Assembly: GCA_024236215.1 (NCBI GenBank) | Contig: JACKKX010000003.1 | Coordinates: forward strand, 186,001 to 250,000 | Length of the DNA stretch: 64,000 nucleotides | Reading direction: 5' to 3' | Origin: Novosphingobium sp. | GTDB lineage: Bacteria > Pseudomonadota > Alphaproteobacteria > Sphingomonadales > Sphingomonadaceae | Part shown: piece by piece, positions 54,685 through 62,639 of the stretch | Numbering within the stretch: the stretch's first letter is position 1 | Layout: each line of letters begins with the position of its first letter | Program-made: the position numbers and the translations under genes | Notes under the pieces: model-generated | The model's database searches: none | Told to the model about the DNA's origin: nothing | What the model saw: only the letters and a program-made list of their open reading frames with translations

Positions 54685-56775
54685 TCAGATCCGCTCCGCC
54701 TCGGCCACGGCATCGCTGGCGCGCAGCGAGGAGATGATCCGGGTGAGATGGGCCAGATCCTTGACCTCGAGATCGACCTCGTAAGTTGAGAACAGCTGAT
54801 CGCGGCTGGAGTTTTCCAGCGCGGCGATATTGGCGCGGTTGCCCGCGAAGATCCCTGCCGCCTCGGCCAGGGTGCCGGGGCGATTGTAGAGCACGATCCG
54901 CAGCCGCCCGATCGCGCCGGTGGTGCGATCGCCCCACGAAAGGTCGAGCCAGTCGGCATCGACCCCGCTGGCGAGTGTCAGGCAGTCGATCGCGTGGACC
55001 TCCACCCCCTTGTCGGGGACGCGGATCCCGACGATGCGATCGCCAGGCACCGGATGGCAGCAATCGGCAAGGTGAAAGGCCACCCCGGCGGTCAGCCCCC
55101 GGATCGAGATCGCGCGTTCCTGCTTGGGCCAGTGTTCGGGCTCGGCAAGCCCGGCGGTGCTGCCGGGAACCAGCGCCTCCATCACCTGGCGGTCATCGAG
55201 CTTGGCGGTGCCGATCGCCACCATCAGATCCTGCTCGCTGGCCAGTTCGAGCCGCTTGAGCGCCTCGCGCAGCGCCTTCTTGCCGATCTTGCTGGGCAGG
55301 CGCTCGGCGATTTCCTCGTACAGCTTGCGCCCGATCGCCGCCACTTCCTGGCGTTCCTTGGCGCGCACCGCGCGGCGGATCGCGGCCCGCGCCTTGCCGG
55401 TGACGACGAAGCCCAGCCAGGAAAGCTGCGGCGCGGCCTTGCGGCTCTTGATGATCTCCACCACGTCGCCATTGGCGAGCTCTGTGCGCAGCGGCATGTG
55501 CCGCCCATTGATCTTGGCCCCGACCGCGAAGGAGCCAAGATCGGAATGGACCGCATAGGCCAGGTCCACCGGGGTCGATCCCTTGGGCAACTGAAACAGC
55601 TGGCCCTTGGGGGTGAAGGCGAAGATCCGGTCCTGGTAGATCGCGAGGCGCGTGTGCTCGAGCAGCTCCTCGGCATCGTGGCTGGCATCGACGATCTCGA
55701 TCAGGTCGCGCAGCCAGCCGACCTGCCCGTCGGGCTTGTCACCCTGCTTGTAGGCCCAGTGGGCGGCGAGGCCGAACTCGTTGGTACGGTGCATTTCATG
55801 GCTGCGGATCTGCACCTCCATCCGCATCGAGTTTTCGTAGATCAGCGCGGTGTGGAGCGAACGGTAACCGTTCGACTTGGGGGTCGAGACATAGTCCTTG
55901 AAGCGTCCGGGGATCATCTGCCAGGTGGTGTGGAGTACCCCCAGCGCCTTGTAGCAATCGGCCTCGCTGTCGGTCAGCACCCGGAAGGCCATGATATCGG
56001 TGATCTGTTCGAACGAGACGTGGCGTTCGGCCATCTTCTTCCAGATCGAATAGGGGTGCTTTTCGCGCCCCGAAACCTCGACCTTGAGCCCTGCCTCGGC
56101 CAGCGCCTGCTTGATCGCAAGCGCGATCGCATCGACCTGCCCGCCCTCGCTCGAGCGGATCTGCGCGAGCCGGCCGGTGATCGTGGCATAGGCCTCCGGC
56201 TCGAGCTGCTCGAAAGCGAGCAGCTGCATCTCGCGCATGTATTCGTACATCCCCACGCGTTCGGCCAGGGGGGCGTAGATATCCATCGTTTCGCGGGCGA
56301 TGCGGCGGCGCTTTTCCTCGCTGCGGATGAAGTGCAGCGTGCGCATGTTGTGGAGCCGGTCGGCCAGCTTGACGAGGAGAACGCGGATGTCCTCGCTCAT
56401 TGCCAGGAAGAACTTGCGCAGGTTTTCCGCGGCGCGCTCGTTCTCGGTCATCGCCTCGATCTTGGAGAGCTTGGTGACGCCATCGACCAGCCTTGCGACA
56501 TCCGGGCCGAACAGCCGCTCAACCTCCTCGACGGTGGCGAGCGTGTCCTCGATCGTATCGTGAAGCAGCGCGGTGACGATGGTTTCCTGATCGAGCTTGA
56601 GCTCGGTCATCAGCCCGGCAACCTCGACCGGGTGGCTGAAGTAGGGATCGCCGCTGGCGCGCTTCTGGGTGCCGTGCTTCTGTACGGTGTAGACATAGGC
56701 ACGGTTGAGCATCGCCTCGTCGGCTTCGGGGTCATAGCCCAGGACCCTCTCGACCAGTTCGAATTGGCGCAGCAT
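54685..56775 (-). CDS. rsh: Bifunctional (p)ppGpp synthetase/hydrolase
   Basis: 696 residues. Domains in order: HD hydrolase (SHPVEVAGLMTELKLDQ, ALLHDTIEDT, about 40-170), synthetase (EKHPYSIWKKMAER, DIMAFRVLTDSEADCY, YVSTPKSNGYRSLHTALIY, about 235-320), TGS (FAFTPKGQLFQLPKGSTPVDLAYAVH, about 388-450) and C-terminal ACT (TYEVDLEVKDLAHLTRIISSL, about 620-696). The HD motif is intact, so hydrolysis is expected. It is the only RelA/SpoT protein in the window, as usual for alphaproteobacteria. Confidence 0.95.
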   Translation of the reverse strand: MLRQFELVERVLGYDPEADEAMLNRAYVYTVQKHGTQKRASGDPYFSHPVEVAGLMTELKLDQETIVTALLHDTIEDTLATVEEVERLFGPDVARLVDGVTKLSKIEAMTENERAAENLRKFFLAMSEDIRVLLVKLADRLHNMRTLHFIRSEEKRRRIARETMDIYAPLAERVGMYEYMREMQLLAFEQLEPEAYATITGRLAQIRSSEGGQVDAIALAIKQALAEAGLKVEVSGREKHPYSIWKKMAERHVSFEQITDIMAFRVLTDSEADCYKALGVLHTTWQMIPGRFKDYVSTPKSNGYRSLHTALIYENSMRMEVQIRSHEMHRTNEFGLAAHWAYKQGDKPDGQVGWLRDLIEIVDASHDAEELLEHTRLAIYQDRIFAFTPKGQLFQLPKGSTPVDLAYAVHSDLGSFAVGAKINGRHMPLRTELANGDVVEIIKSRKAAPQLSWLGFVVTGKARAAIRRAVRAKERQEVAAIGRKLYEEIAERLPSKIGKKALREALKRLELASEQDLMVAIGTAKLDDRQVMEALVPGSTAGLAEPEHWPKQERAISIRGLTAGVAFHLADCCHPVPGDRIVGIRVPDKGVEVHAIDCLTLASGVDADWLDLSWGDRTTGAIGRLRIVLYNRPGTLAEAAGIFAGNRANIAALENSSRDQLFSTYEVDLEVKDLAHLTRIISSLRASDAVAEAERI

Positions 56776-56966
56776 CGCTGTCTAGATGGAGGGAAGCCGG
56801 GGCATTCGGCAAGGGGCAAGGCGGCTTGGGGCGAGATTTCCGCGTCGATGTGGCACTCTGGCCCATGGCCGGGGACGGAAAACCGCGGCGTTGGCAATTT
56901 CCTCATTGATTTGCGGCACGCTGGCGCCACTATCCCGCTTGGGGGAGAAGCGCGCCGGAATGCCGG

Positions 56967-57806
56967 GTGCGCCAGGATAAGGAAACGAGATTGGCCAGCG
57001 CTGCCCTTGCCGCCCTTTTGCTCGCCGGTCCGCAGGTTAGCCTGCCTCCCCCGCCTGCCGATCCCGCGCCGCCCGCTGCTTCGCCAGCCAAGCCCGCCGC
57101 CACGGACGAGAGCGCGATCGTCGTCACCGCGCGGCCCGAAGTGCCGCAGGACCCGGCCCAGGCGATCAACCTCAAGAGCTATGAGGTGGTCAGCGCGGTA
57201 GACGATGCGGTGATCGGGCCGGTCGCGAAAGGCTATGAAAAGGGCTTGCCGAGCCCGGTGCGCAGCGGCCTGAGGAATTTCCTGCGCAACCTGACCGAGC
57301 CGGTCAACTTCGTGAACTACATGCTCCAGCTAAAACCGGGCAAGGCGGTGGAAACCGCCGGGCGCTTCGCGATCAATTCTACCCTGGGGGTCGGCGGGCT
57401 GGGCGATGTGGCCAAGACCAGAACCTTCAAGCTGCCCTACCGTGAGAATGGCTTTGCCAATACGCTTGGCTATTACGGGATCGGCCCTGGCCCCTACATG
57501 TTCCTGCCGCTGATTGGCCCGACCGCACTGCGCGATCTGGTGGGCTGGGGGCTCGACAAATCGTTTCTTCCCGGGCTTGCCGGGGCGCCCTTCAGCAAGC
57601 CCGCCTATGCGCTCAGCTCGGGAACGATCAAGTCATTGAACGACCGCGTCGATTTCGATGCCAAGCTCAAGGAATTCCGCGCCAGCGACGATCCCTATGT
57701 GGCCGAGCGGGAGTATTACCTCGCCCTGCGCCGCGCCCAGATCGAGGCGCTGCACGGAAGGGGAGTGCTGGCGGGCGGGGCCGAAGCTCCGCCCAGGCCG
57801 CACTGA
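56967..57806 (+). CDS. mlaA: MlaA-family (VacJ) outer-membrane lipid asymmetry protein
   Basis: 279 residues from GTG 56967; a TTG at 56991 with AAGGAAACGAGA in front is an alternative. A signal sequence (SAALAALLLAGPQVS) and Pro/Ala linker precede the MlaA domain: VRSGLRNFLRNLTEPVNFVNYMLQ, GRFAINSTLGVGGLGDVA, TLGYYGIGPGPYMFLPLIGPTALRD. No lipobox Cys is visible, unlike E. coli VacJ. Removes phospholipid from the outer leaflet with the Mla pathway. Confidence 0.88.
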   Translation: MRQDKETRLASAALAALLLAGPQVSLPPPPADPAPPAASPAKPAATDESAIVVTARPEVPQDPAQAINLKSYEVVSAVDDAVIGPVAKGYEKGLPSPVRSGLRNFLRNLTEPVNFVNYMLQLKPGKAVETAGRFAINSTLGVGGLGDVAKTRTFKLPYRENGFANTLGYYGIGPGPYMFLPLIGPTALRDLVGWGLDKSFLPGLAGAPFSKPAYALSSGTIKSLNDRVDFDAKLKEFRASDDPYVAEREYYLALRRAQIEALHGRGVLAGGAEAPPRPH

Positions 57807-57810
57807 CAGG

Positions 57811-58668
57811 TCAGCTCCAGGTTGCCTCGGGCGGCAGGCTCATCAGGATCGCATCGACATTGCCCCCGGTCCTGAGACCGAACAGCGTGCCGCGATCGTA
57901 GACCAGGTTGAATTCGGCGTAGCGCCCGCGCCATTCGAGCTGGCGCTGCTTGTCCGCAGACGTGAATTCCATGCCCATGCGGCGGCGCACCAGCCGGGGG
58001 AAGACCGCCAGAAAAGCCTCGCCGACATCGCGGGTGAAGGCGAAATTGGCCTCGAAGGCGGCTTCGTCGGCACATTCGAGGTGGTCGTAGAAGATCCCGC
58101 CCACCCCGCGCGCGACATTGCGGTGCGGGATGAAGAAGTACTCGTCGGCCCAGGCCTTGAAACGCGGGTAATAGGCTGGATCGTGCGCATCGCAGGCGGC
58201 CTTGAACTCGGCGTGGAACTCGGCCGTGTCTTCATCATAGGGGAGCGGCGGATTGAGATCGCCGCCCCCGCCGAACCAGGCCTTGGTGGTGGTGAGGAAG
58301 CGCGTGTTCATGTGTACTGCGGGGACATGCGGGTTGGCCATGTGCGCGACCAGGCTGATCCCGGTGGCGGTAAAGCCGGGGTTGGCTTCGTCCGCGCCGT
58401 TGATGCTGGCGGCGAAGCCGGGAGCAAAACGACCGTGGACGGTCGAGACATTGACCCCGACCTTCTCGAACACCGTGCCCTTCATCAGCCCGCGGGTGCC
58501 GCCGCCGGGGCTGGGGTTGCCCTCTTCCTCGCGTTTCCACGAGAGGTAGTCGAACCGCGCGGCACTGCCGGCTTCGGCCTCGATCGCTTCGAATTCGGCG
58601 CAGATGCGGTCGCGCAGGGCTTCGAACCACAGGCGCGCGCGGTCGGTTTGGGGTGTCCAGTCGCTCAT
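57811..58668 (-). CDS. hemF: Oxygen-dependent coproporphyrinogen-III oxidase
   Basis: 285 residues from ATG 58668, with GGGGCAGGA upstream. It carries the HemF signatures GGGTRGLMKGTVFEKVGVN, NPHVPAVHMNTRFL and WFGGGGDLNP, and RRGRYAEFNLVYDRGTLFGLRTGG-like C-terminal text. Converts coproporphyrinogen III to protoporphyrinogen IX using O2 in haem synthesis. Convergent with mlaA. Confidence 0.96.
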   Translation of the reverse strand: MSDWTPQTDRARLWFEALRDRICAEFEAIEAEAGSAARFDYLSWKREEEGNPSPGGGTRGLMKGTVFEKVGVNVSTVHGRFAPGFAASINGADEANPGFTATGISLVAHMANPHVPAVHMNTRFLTTTKAWFGGGGDLNPPLPYDEDTAEFHAEFKAACDAHDPAYYPRFKAWADEYFFIPHRNVARGVGGIFYDHLECADEAAFEANFAFTRDVGEAFLAVFPRLVRRRMGMEFTSADKQRQLEWRGRYAEFNLVYDRGTLFGLRTGGNVDAILMSLPPEATWS

Positions 58669-58712
58669 TCCTGCCCCTTGCCAAGCGCCGGGCGATCCGG
58701 CAAGGAAAAGCC

Positions 58713-59384
58713 ATGGTTCCCTTTTCGTTCGCTGGTGAGGAACTCTGCTTCGTCGATGGGCGAGCGCTCTTCTGGCCGCGCGAGAATGCCCTGCTGGTGG
58801 CCGATCTGCATCTGGAAAAGGCCAGCTTCTTTGCCCGCTTCGGGCAGATGCTTCCCCCTTATGACAGCCGCGAGACGCTGGAGCGCGTCGCAGGAGCAAT
58901 CCGCACCACGGGCGCGCGGCGGGTGTTCTGCCTGGGCGACAATTTTCATGATAGCGACGGCGCGCTGCGGCTTGATAGCCACGCCGCCGGGATGCTCGAC
59001 GCGCTGGCCCGCGCGACCGATTGGGTGTGGATCGCGGGCAATCACGATCAAGGCCAGGTTCCGGCGGGAACCGCGGCGGCCGAACTGGATGTAGCCGGGC
59101 TGATCCTGCGGCACGAGGCGCTGCCGGGCGAGATCCGGCCGGAGCTTTCCGGGCACTACCATCCCAAGCTGCGGATCGCCGTGCGGGGGCGCGCGATCAG
59201 CCGTCCCTGCGCGGTGGCGAGCGAACGCAAGCTGGTGCTTCCGGCCTTCGGCGCGCTGACCGGGGGGATGGACGCAGCCGATCCGGCGATCATTACCGCG
59301 CTGCAACCGGCGCGCAGTGTCGATGCCCTGCTTGGCGTGAGGGGCAAACTGGTGCAGTATCCGCTATGGCGCGCGGCGGCGTAA
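58713..59384 (+). CDS. pdeM: Ligase-associated DNA damage response endonuclease PdeM
   Basis: 223 residues. Calcineurin-like metallophosphoesterase motifs appear in order: [49 protein letters not shown] and the C-terminal [10 protein letters not shown]. This is the PdeM type, usually clustered with ligase, exonuclease and helicase genes that are not present here. Start ATG 58713 with AAGGAAAAG. Divergent from hemF by 44 bp. Confidence 0.9.
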   Translation: MVPFSFAGEELCFVDGRALFWPRENALLVADLHLEKASFFARFGQMLPPYDSRETLERVAGAIRTTGARRVFCLGDNFHDSDGALRLDSHAAGMLDALARATDWVWIAGNHDQGQVPAGTAAAELDVAGLILRHEALPGEIRPELSGHYHPKLRIAVRGRAISRPCAVASERKLVLPAFGALTGGMDAADPAIITALQPARSVDALLGVRGKLVQYPLWRAAA

Positions 59385-59463
59385 ATTCTCCGCCCACTTC
59401 CCCAAACCGCAGAATCGCTCTAAGGACGCGCGCACAGCCAATTGCACAACAGGAGCGAGTACA

Positions 59464-60006
59464 ATAGCACCCCCACCCCGGCGCATGTTGCAGCCCCCCG
59501 TGAAGAGCGGGCCCCGCTACAATCACATGATCACGACCGACAAGGTTCGCGTCATCGACGAGAACGGCGAGAATATCGGCGTGATGTATACCCGCGAAGC
59601 GATCGAACAGGCCGCCGAAGTCGGCCTCGATCTGGTTGAGGTATCGCCCAACGCCGATCCGCCGGTGTGCAAGTTCCTCGATGTCGGCAAGTACCGGTAT
59701 GAGGCCCAGAAAAAGGCCAATGCCGCGCGCAAGACCCAGAAGACGCAGGAGATCAAGGAGATCAAGATGCGTCCCAACATCGACGATCACGATTACGATG
59801 TGAAGATGCGCGCGATCCACAAGTTCATCGGCGAGGGTGACAAGGTCAAGGTCACGCTGCGCTTTCGCGGGCGCGAGCTTTCGCACCAGCAGCTGGGCAT
59901 GAACCTGCTCAAGCGGGTTCAGGAAGATACCGCCGAAGACGCCAAGATCGAGGCCTATCCCCGCATGGAAGGCCGCCAGATGCTGATGGTGCTTTCGCCC
60001 AAGTAG
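59464..60006 (+). CDS. infC: Translation initiation factor IF-3 (probable ATA start)
   Basis: 180 residues if begun at ATA 59464 (IAPPPRRM...), 173 from ATG 59485. AGGAG (59451-59455) is 8 nt before the ATA but 29 nt before the ATG, which has no SD of its own. IF-3 genes elsewhere use rare starts for autoregulation. The N-domain ([46 protein letters not shown]), the lysine-rich linker ([22 protein letters not shown]) and C-domain are complete. IF-3 controls start-codon fidelity on the 30S subunit. Confidence 0.9.
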   Translation: MAPPPRRMLQPPVKSGPRYNHMITTDKVRVIDENGENIGVMYTREAIEQAAEVGLDLVEVSPNADPPVCKFLDVGKYRYEAQKKANAARKTQKTQEIKEIKMRPNIDDHDYDVKMRAIHKFIGEGDKVKVTLRFRGRELSHQQLGMNLLKRVQEDTAEDAKIEAYPRMEGRQMLMVLSPK

Positions 60007-60074
60007 GCGGCACGAGGGCGGTTCGCGCGCCAACCGGTTGCGGTTGAAATCGGTTTTCCACCCCGTTATGCAGC

Positions 60075-60181
60075 TCTCCATCCGGGTTCGGGTGGAGATG
60101 CGCTCCTGCGGAGGTTAGGCGCGCCAGCGCCCCTGCGGCTCAACCGGCTCCCGCCTTCCTGGGAGCGTCGCTTCAGGAAGG
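60075..60181 (+). promoter_or_regulatory. Structured leader with SD-sequestering hairpin; riboswitch candidate
   Basis: Three hairpins precede the next gene: a 10-bp stem TCTCCATCCG-GGTT-CGGGTGGAGA (60075-60098), GGCGC-GCCA-GCGCC (60118-60131), and CCTTCCTG/CAGGAAGG (60154-60161 with 60174-60181), which buries the SD AGGAAGG of the ATG at 60190. Because the gene is a sulfur-amino-acid enzyme, a SAM- or methionine-responsive element is plausible, but I could not match it to SAM-I, SAM-II or SAH consensus. Confidence 0.5.
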
Positions 60182-60189
60182 TGCCCACG

Positions 60190-61482
60190 ATGGCAGATAC
60201 CCCCGCGCGCAAGCCCAAGGCTTCGATCACCCACATCGGCAACCGCGAACTTTCGCCCGCCACGCTGATGATGGGCCACGGCTACGATCCGATGCTGTCC
60301 GAAGGCAGCCTGAAAGCACCGGTGTTCCTGACCAGCACCTTCGCCTTCCCCAGCGCGGCCGACGGCAAGCGCTTTTTCGAGGGGATCACCGGCAAGGTGC
60401 CCGGCGGCACAGACGGGCTGGTCTATTCGCGCTTCAACGGGCCCAACCAGCAGATCCTCGAGGGGCGGCTGGCGGTGTGGGACGGCGCGGAAGAAGCGCT
60501 GTGCTTTTCCAGCGGGATGACCGCGATCTGCGTGCTGTTCCTGACATTCGCCTCGGCCGGCGACGTGATTGTCCACTCCGGCCCACTCTATGCCGCCAGC
60601 GAGGGTTTCGTCGCCAGGACCCTGAGCCGGTTCGGGATCACCTACGTAGATTTTCCTGCCGGGGCCACCCGTGCGGAGCTCGATGCAGTGCTGGAAAAGG
60701 CCAGGGCACAGGCCGCCAGCCAGGGTGGCAAGGTGGCGATGATCTACCTCGAAAGCCCGGCCAACCCCACCAACGCACTGGTCGACGTCGAGGCCGTGCG
60801 CGATGCCCGCGACGCCGCGTTTGGCCCCGACTGCCCAATTGCCATCGACAATACCTTCCTTGGCCCGCTGTGGCAGCGCCCGATCGATCACGGTGCCGAC
60901 ATCGTGGTCTATTCGCTGACCAAATATGTCGGCGGCCATTCCGATCTGGTCGCGGGATCGGTTTCGGGGGCGAAGAAGTGGATGACCCCGGTGCGTATGC
61001 TGCGCAACACCATGGGCGGGATCCTCGATCCCAACACCGCCTGGATGCTGATGCGCAGCCTCGAGACGGTTGAACTGAGGATGAGCCGGGCGGGCGAGAA
61101 CGCGGCCAAGGTTTGCGCCTGGCTGAAGGATCATCCCAAGGTCGAGGGGCTGGGCTATCTCGGGATGATCTCCGACCCGCGCCAGCAGGACATCTACGAC
61201 CGTCATTGCACAGGGGCGGGCAGCACCTTTTCGCTCTACCTCAAGGGCGGCGAGGCCGAGGCGTTCCGCTTTCTCGATAGCCTGAAGATCGCCAAGCTGG
61301 CGGTCAGCCTGGGCGGGACCGAGACGCTTGCCAGCCTGCCCGCGGCCATGACGCATCTTTCGGTGCCCGACGAACGCAAGGCCCAGCTTGGCATCACCGA
61401 CAATCTGGTGCGGATCAGCATCGGGATCGAGGATGCCGACGATCTGATCGCCGATTTCGAGCAGGCGCTGGGCGCGGTCTAA
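60190..61482 (+). CDS. Cystathionine gamma-synthase family PLP enzyme
   Basis: 430 residues. Cys/Met metabolism PLP-dependent fold: SRFNGPNQQILEGRLAVWDG, CFSSGMTAICVLFL, IYLESPANPTNALVDV, and the PLP lysine Lys245 in VYSLTKYVGGHSDLVAG; C-terminal SLGGTETLASLPAAMTH. Members act as cystathionine gamma-synthase, O-succinyl/acetylhomoserine sulfhydrylase or methionine gamma-lyase; the sequence alone does not decide. ATG 60190 suits the SD; GTG 60181 is an in-frame alternative overlapping the SD hairpin. Confidence 0.88.
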   Translation: MADTPARKPKASITHIGNRELSPATLMMGHGYDPMLSEGSLKAPVFLTSTFAFPSAADGKRFFEGITGKVPGGTDGLVYSRFNGPNQQILEGRLAVWDGAEEALCFSSGMTAICVLFLTFASAGDVIVHSGPLYAASEGFVARTLSRFGITYVDFPAGATRAELDAVLEKARAQAASQGGKVAMIYLESPANPTNALVDVEAVRDARDAAFGPDCPIAIDNTFLGPLWQRPIDHGADIVVYSLTKYVGGHSDLVAGSVSGAKKWMTPVRMLRNTMGGILDPNTAWMLMRSLETVELRMSRAGENAAKVCAWLKDHPKVEGLGYLGMISDPRQQDIYDRHCTGAGSTFSLYLKGGEAEAFRFLDSLKIAKLAVSLGGTETLASLPAAMTHLSVPDERKAQLGITDNLVRISIGIEDADDLIADFEQALGAV

Positions 61483-62012
61483 CCCTTCCACTCGCGCCGT
61501 TCCTCGGCGGCGCGCAGCACTTCGTAGGCGAGCTGGAGCGCTTGAAAGGCTCTGGCGGCCTCTTCGTCGCCGGGGCGCAGATCGGGGTGGACCTCCTTGG
61601 CCTTGGCCCGGTAGCTTTTCTTGATCGCGTCGAAATCGGCGTCGGGGGTTAAATCGAGCAAGTCGAGCGCGCGCAGCTCGTCGCGGCTGCGGGTGCCGTC
61701 TCCTGATGTTGCCCAGCCGTAATGCGCGCTTTCGCGGTAGCCTGAATTGTCGCGGGTCTCGTCCGCCTCGCGCTGGGCCGCCTCTTCGGCGTCAAGTCCG
61801 GCGAAATAGTCCCATCCGGCATTGTATTCTGCGGCATGGCGCTGACAGAACATCCAGCGATCGGGGCTGTTGGGGCTTTTCGGCGCCGGGCAGGTGCCGG
61901 GTTCGGTGCAGCCGTGCCGGTCACACAGCCGCACCTTGGCCGCCTCGCGCGCGCCGCCATAGCCGCGCCAGCGTGGAAAACCCCAGTCGTTCGATCGCTT
62001 TGCCCGGCTCAT
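61479..62012 (-). CDS. J-domain (DnaJ-like) protein
   Basis: 177 residues. The C-terminal third is a J domain: LDLTPDADFDAIKKSYRAKAKEVHPD (HPD motif) then EEAARAFQALQLAYEVLRAAEER. The N-terminal part has cysteine/histidine pairs (LCDRHGCTEPGTCPAPKS, FCQRHAAEYN) that may bind zinc, a layout found in small alphaproteobacterial J proteins. It would stimulate a DnaK. Stop codons of this gene and the upstream PLP-enzyme gene overlap, convergent. Confidence 0.88.
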   Translation of the reverse strand: MSRAKRSNDWGFPRWRGYGGAREAAKVRLCDRHGCTEPGTCPAPKSPNSPDRWMFCQRHAAEYNAGWDYFAGLDAEEAAQREADETRDNSGYRESAHYGWATSGDGTRSRDELRALDLLDLTPDADFDAIKKSYRAKAKEVHPDLRPGDEEAARAFQALQLAYEVLRAAEERREWKG

Positions 62013-62055
62013 CGCTTTCGGCGATAGGCCATCGGGCCTGACCGGCGCAAGCCCG

Positions 62056-62580
62056 TCAATCGATGGTAACGGTCACCGCGCGGCGGTTCTTGGCCCAGCT
62101 TGCCTCGTCCGAACCCAGCGCGATCGGGCGCTCCTTGCCATAGCTGACCGTGGTCAGCCGCGCCGGATCGATCCCCAGGCTGGCAAGGTAGTTCTTGGAG
62201 GCATTGGCGCGGCGCTCGCCCAGCGCGAGGTTGTATTCGCGGGTGCCGCGCTCGTCACAGTGTCCCTCGATCGTCGCGCGCTTGTTCGGATAGCGGGCCA
62301 ACCAGGCCGCCTGGGCCTGGAGCGCCATCTCGTCGGCGGCATCGATGTTGTACTTGTCGGTATCGAAATAGATCGTGTCCTGGCCCATCATCTGCTGGGC
62401 AAAGTCAGCCTGGCTGCCCGGGACGATGCCCTGCTGCATGGTCCCCTGCGAGGTGTTGGTCGAAACCGCGCCGCCAGGATCGGGCGGAAGCTGCTTGGGC
62501 GGTTTGGATGAGCAGGCGGCTAGCACCAAAGTGCCCGCACTAAGCATGGCGATGGTGGCGAGGCTGCGATTCGGGCGCAT
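62056..62580 (-). CDS. pal: Peptidoglycan-associated lipoprotein
   Basis: 174 residues from ATG 62580. The lipobox is LVLAACSS with lipidated Cys23. The OmpA-like domain (about 65-174) includes TIYFDTDKYNID, ATIEGHCDERGTREYNLALGERRAN and VSYGKERPIALGSDEASWAKNRRAV, which contact meso-DAP. Outer-membrane anchor of the Tol-Pal system; sits directly after tolB (59-bp gap). Confidence 0.96.
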   Translation of the reverse strand: MRPNRSLATIAMLSAGTLVLAACSSKPPKQLPPDPGGAVSTNTSQGTMQQGIVPGSQADFAQQMMGQDTIYFDTDKYNIDAADEMALQAQAAWLARYPNKRATIEGHCDERGTREYNLALGERRANASKNYLASLGIDPARLTTVSYGKERPIALGSDEASWAKNRRAVTVTID

Positions 62581-62639
62581 GATCGTCTCCTTGGGTTGGC
62601 AGCAGGTTCGGTCAACTGCCGCCACGGTGTCAAACGGAA

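Noticed and set aside
54994-57201. 735-codon frame antisense to rsh
   Set aside because: Shadow of a fully recognisable bifunctional Rsh.
60075-60181. Calling the leader a SAM-II riboswitch
   Set aside because: The conserved SAM-II sequence blocks could not be found; only structure and gene context support a regulatory RNA.
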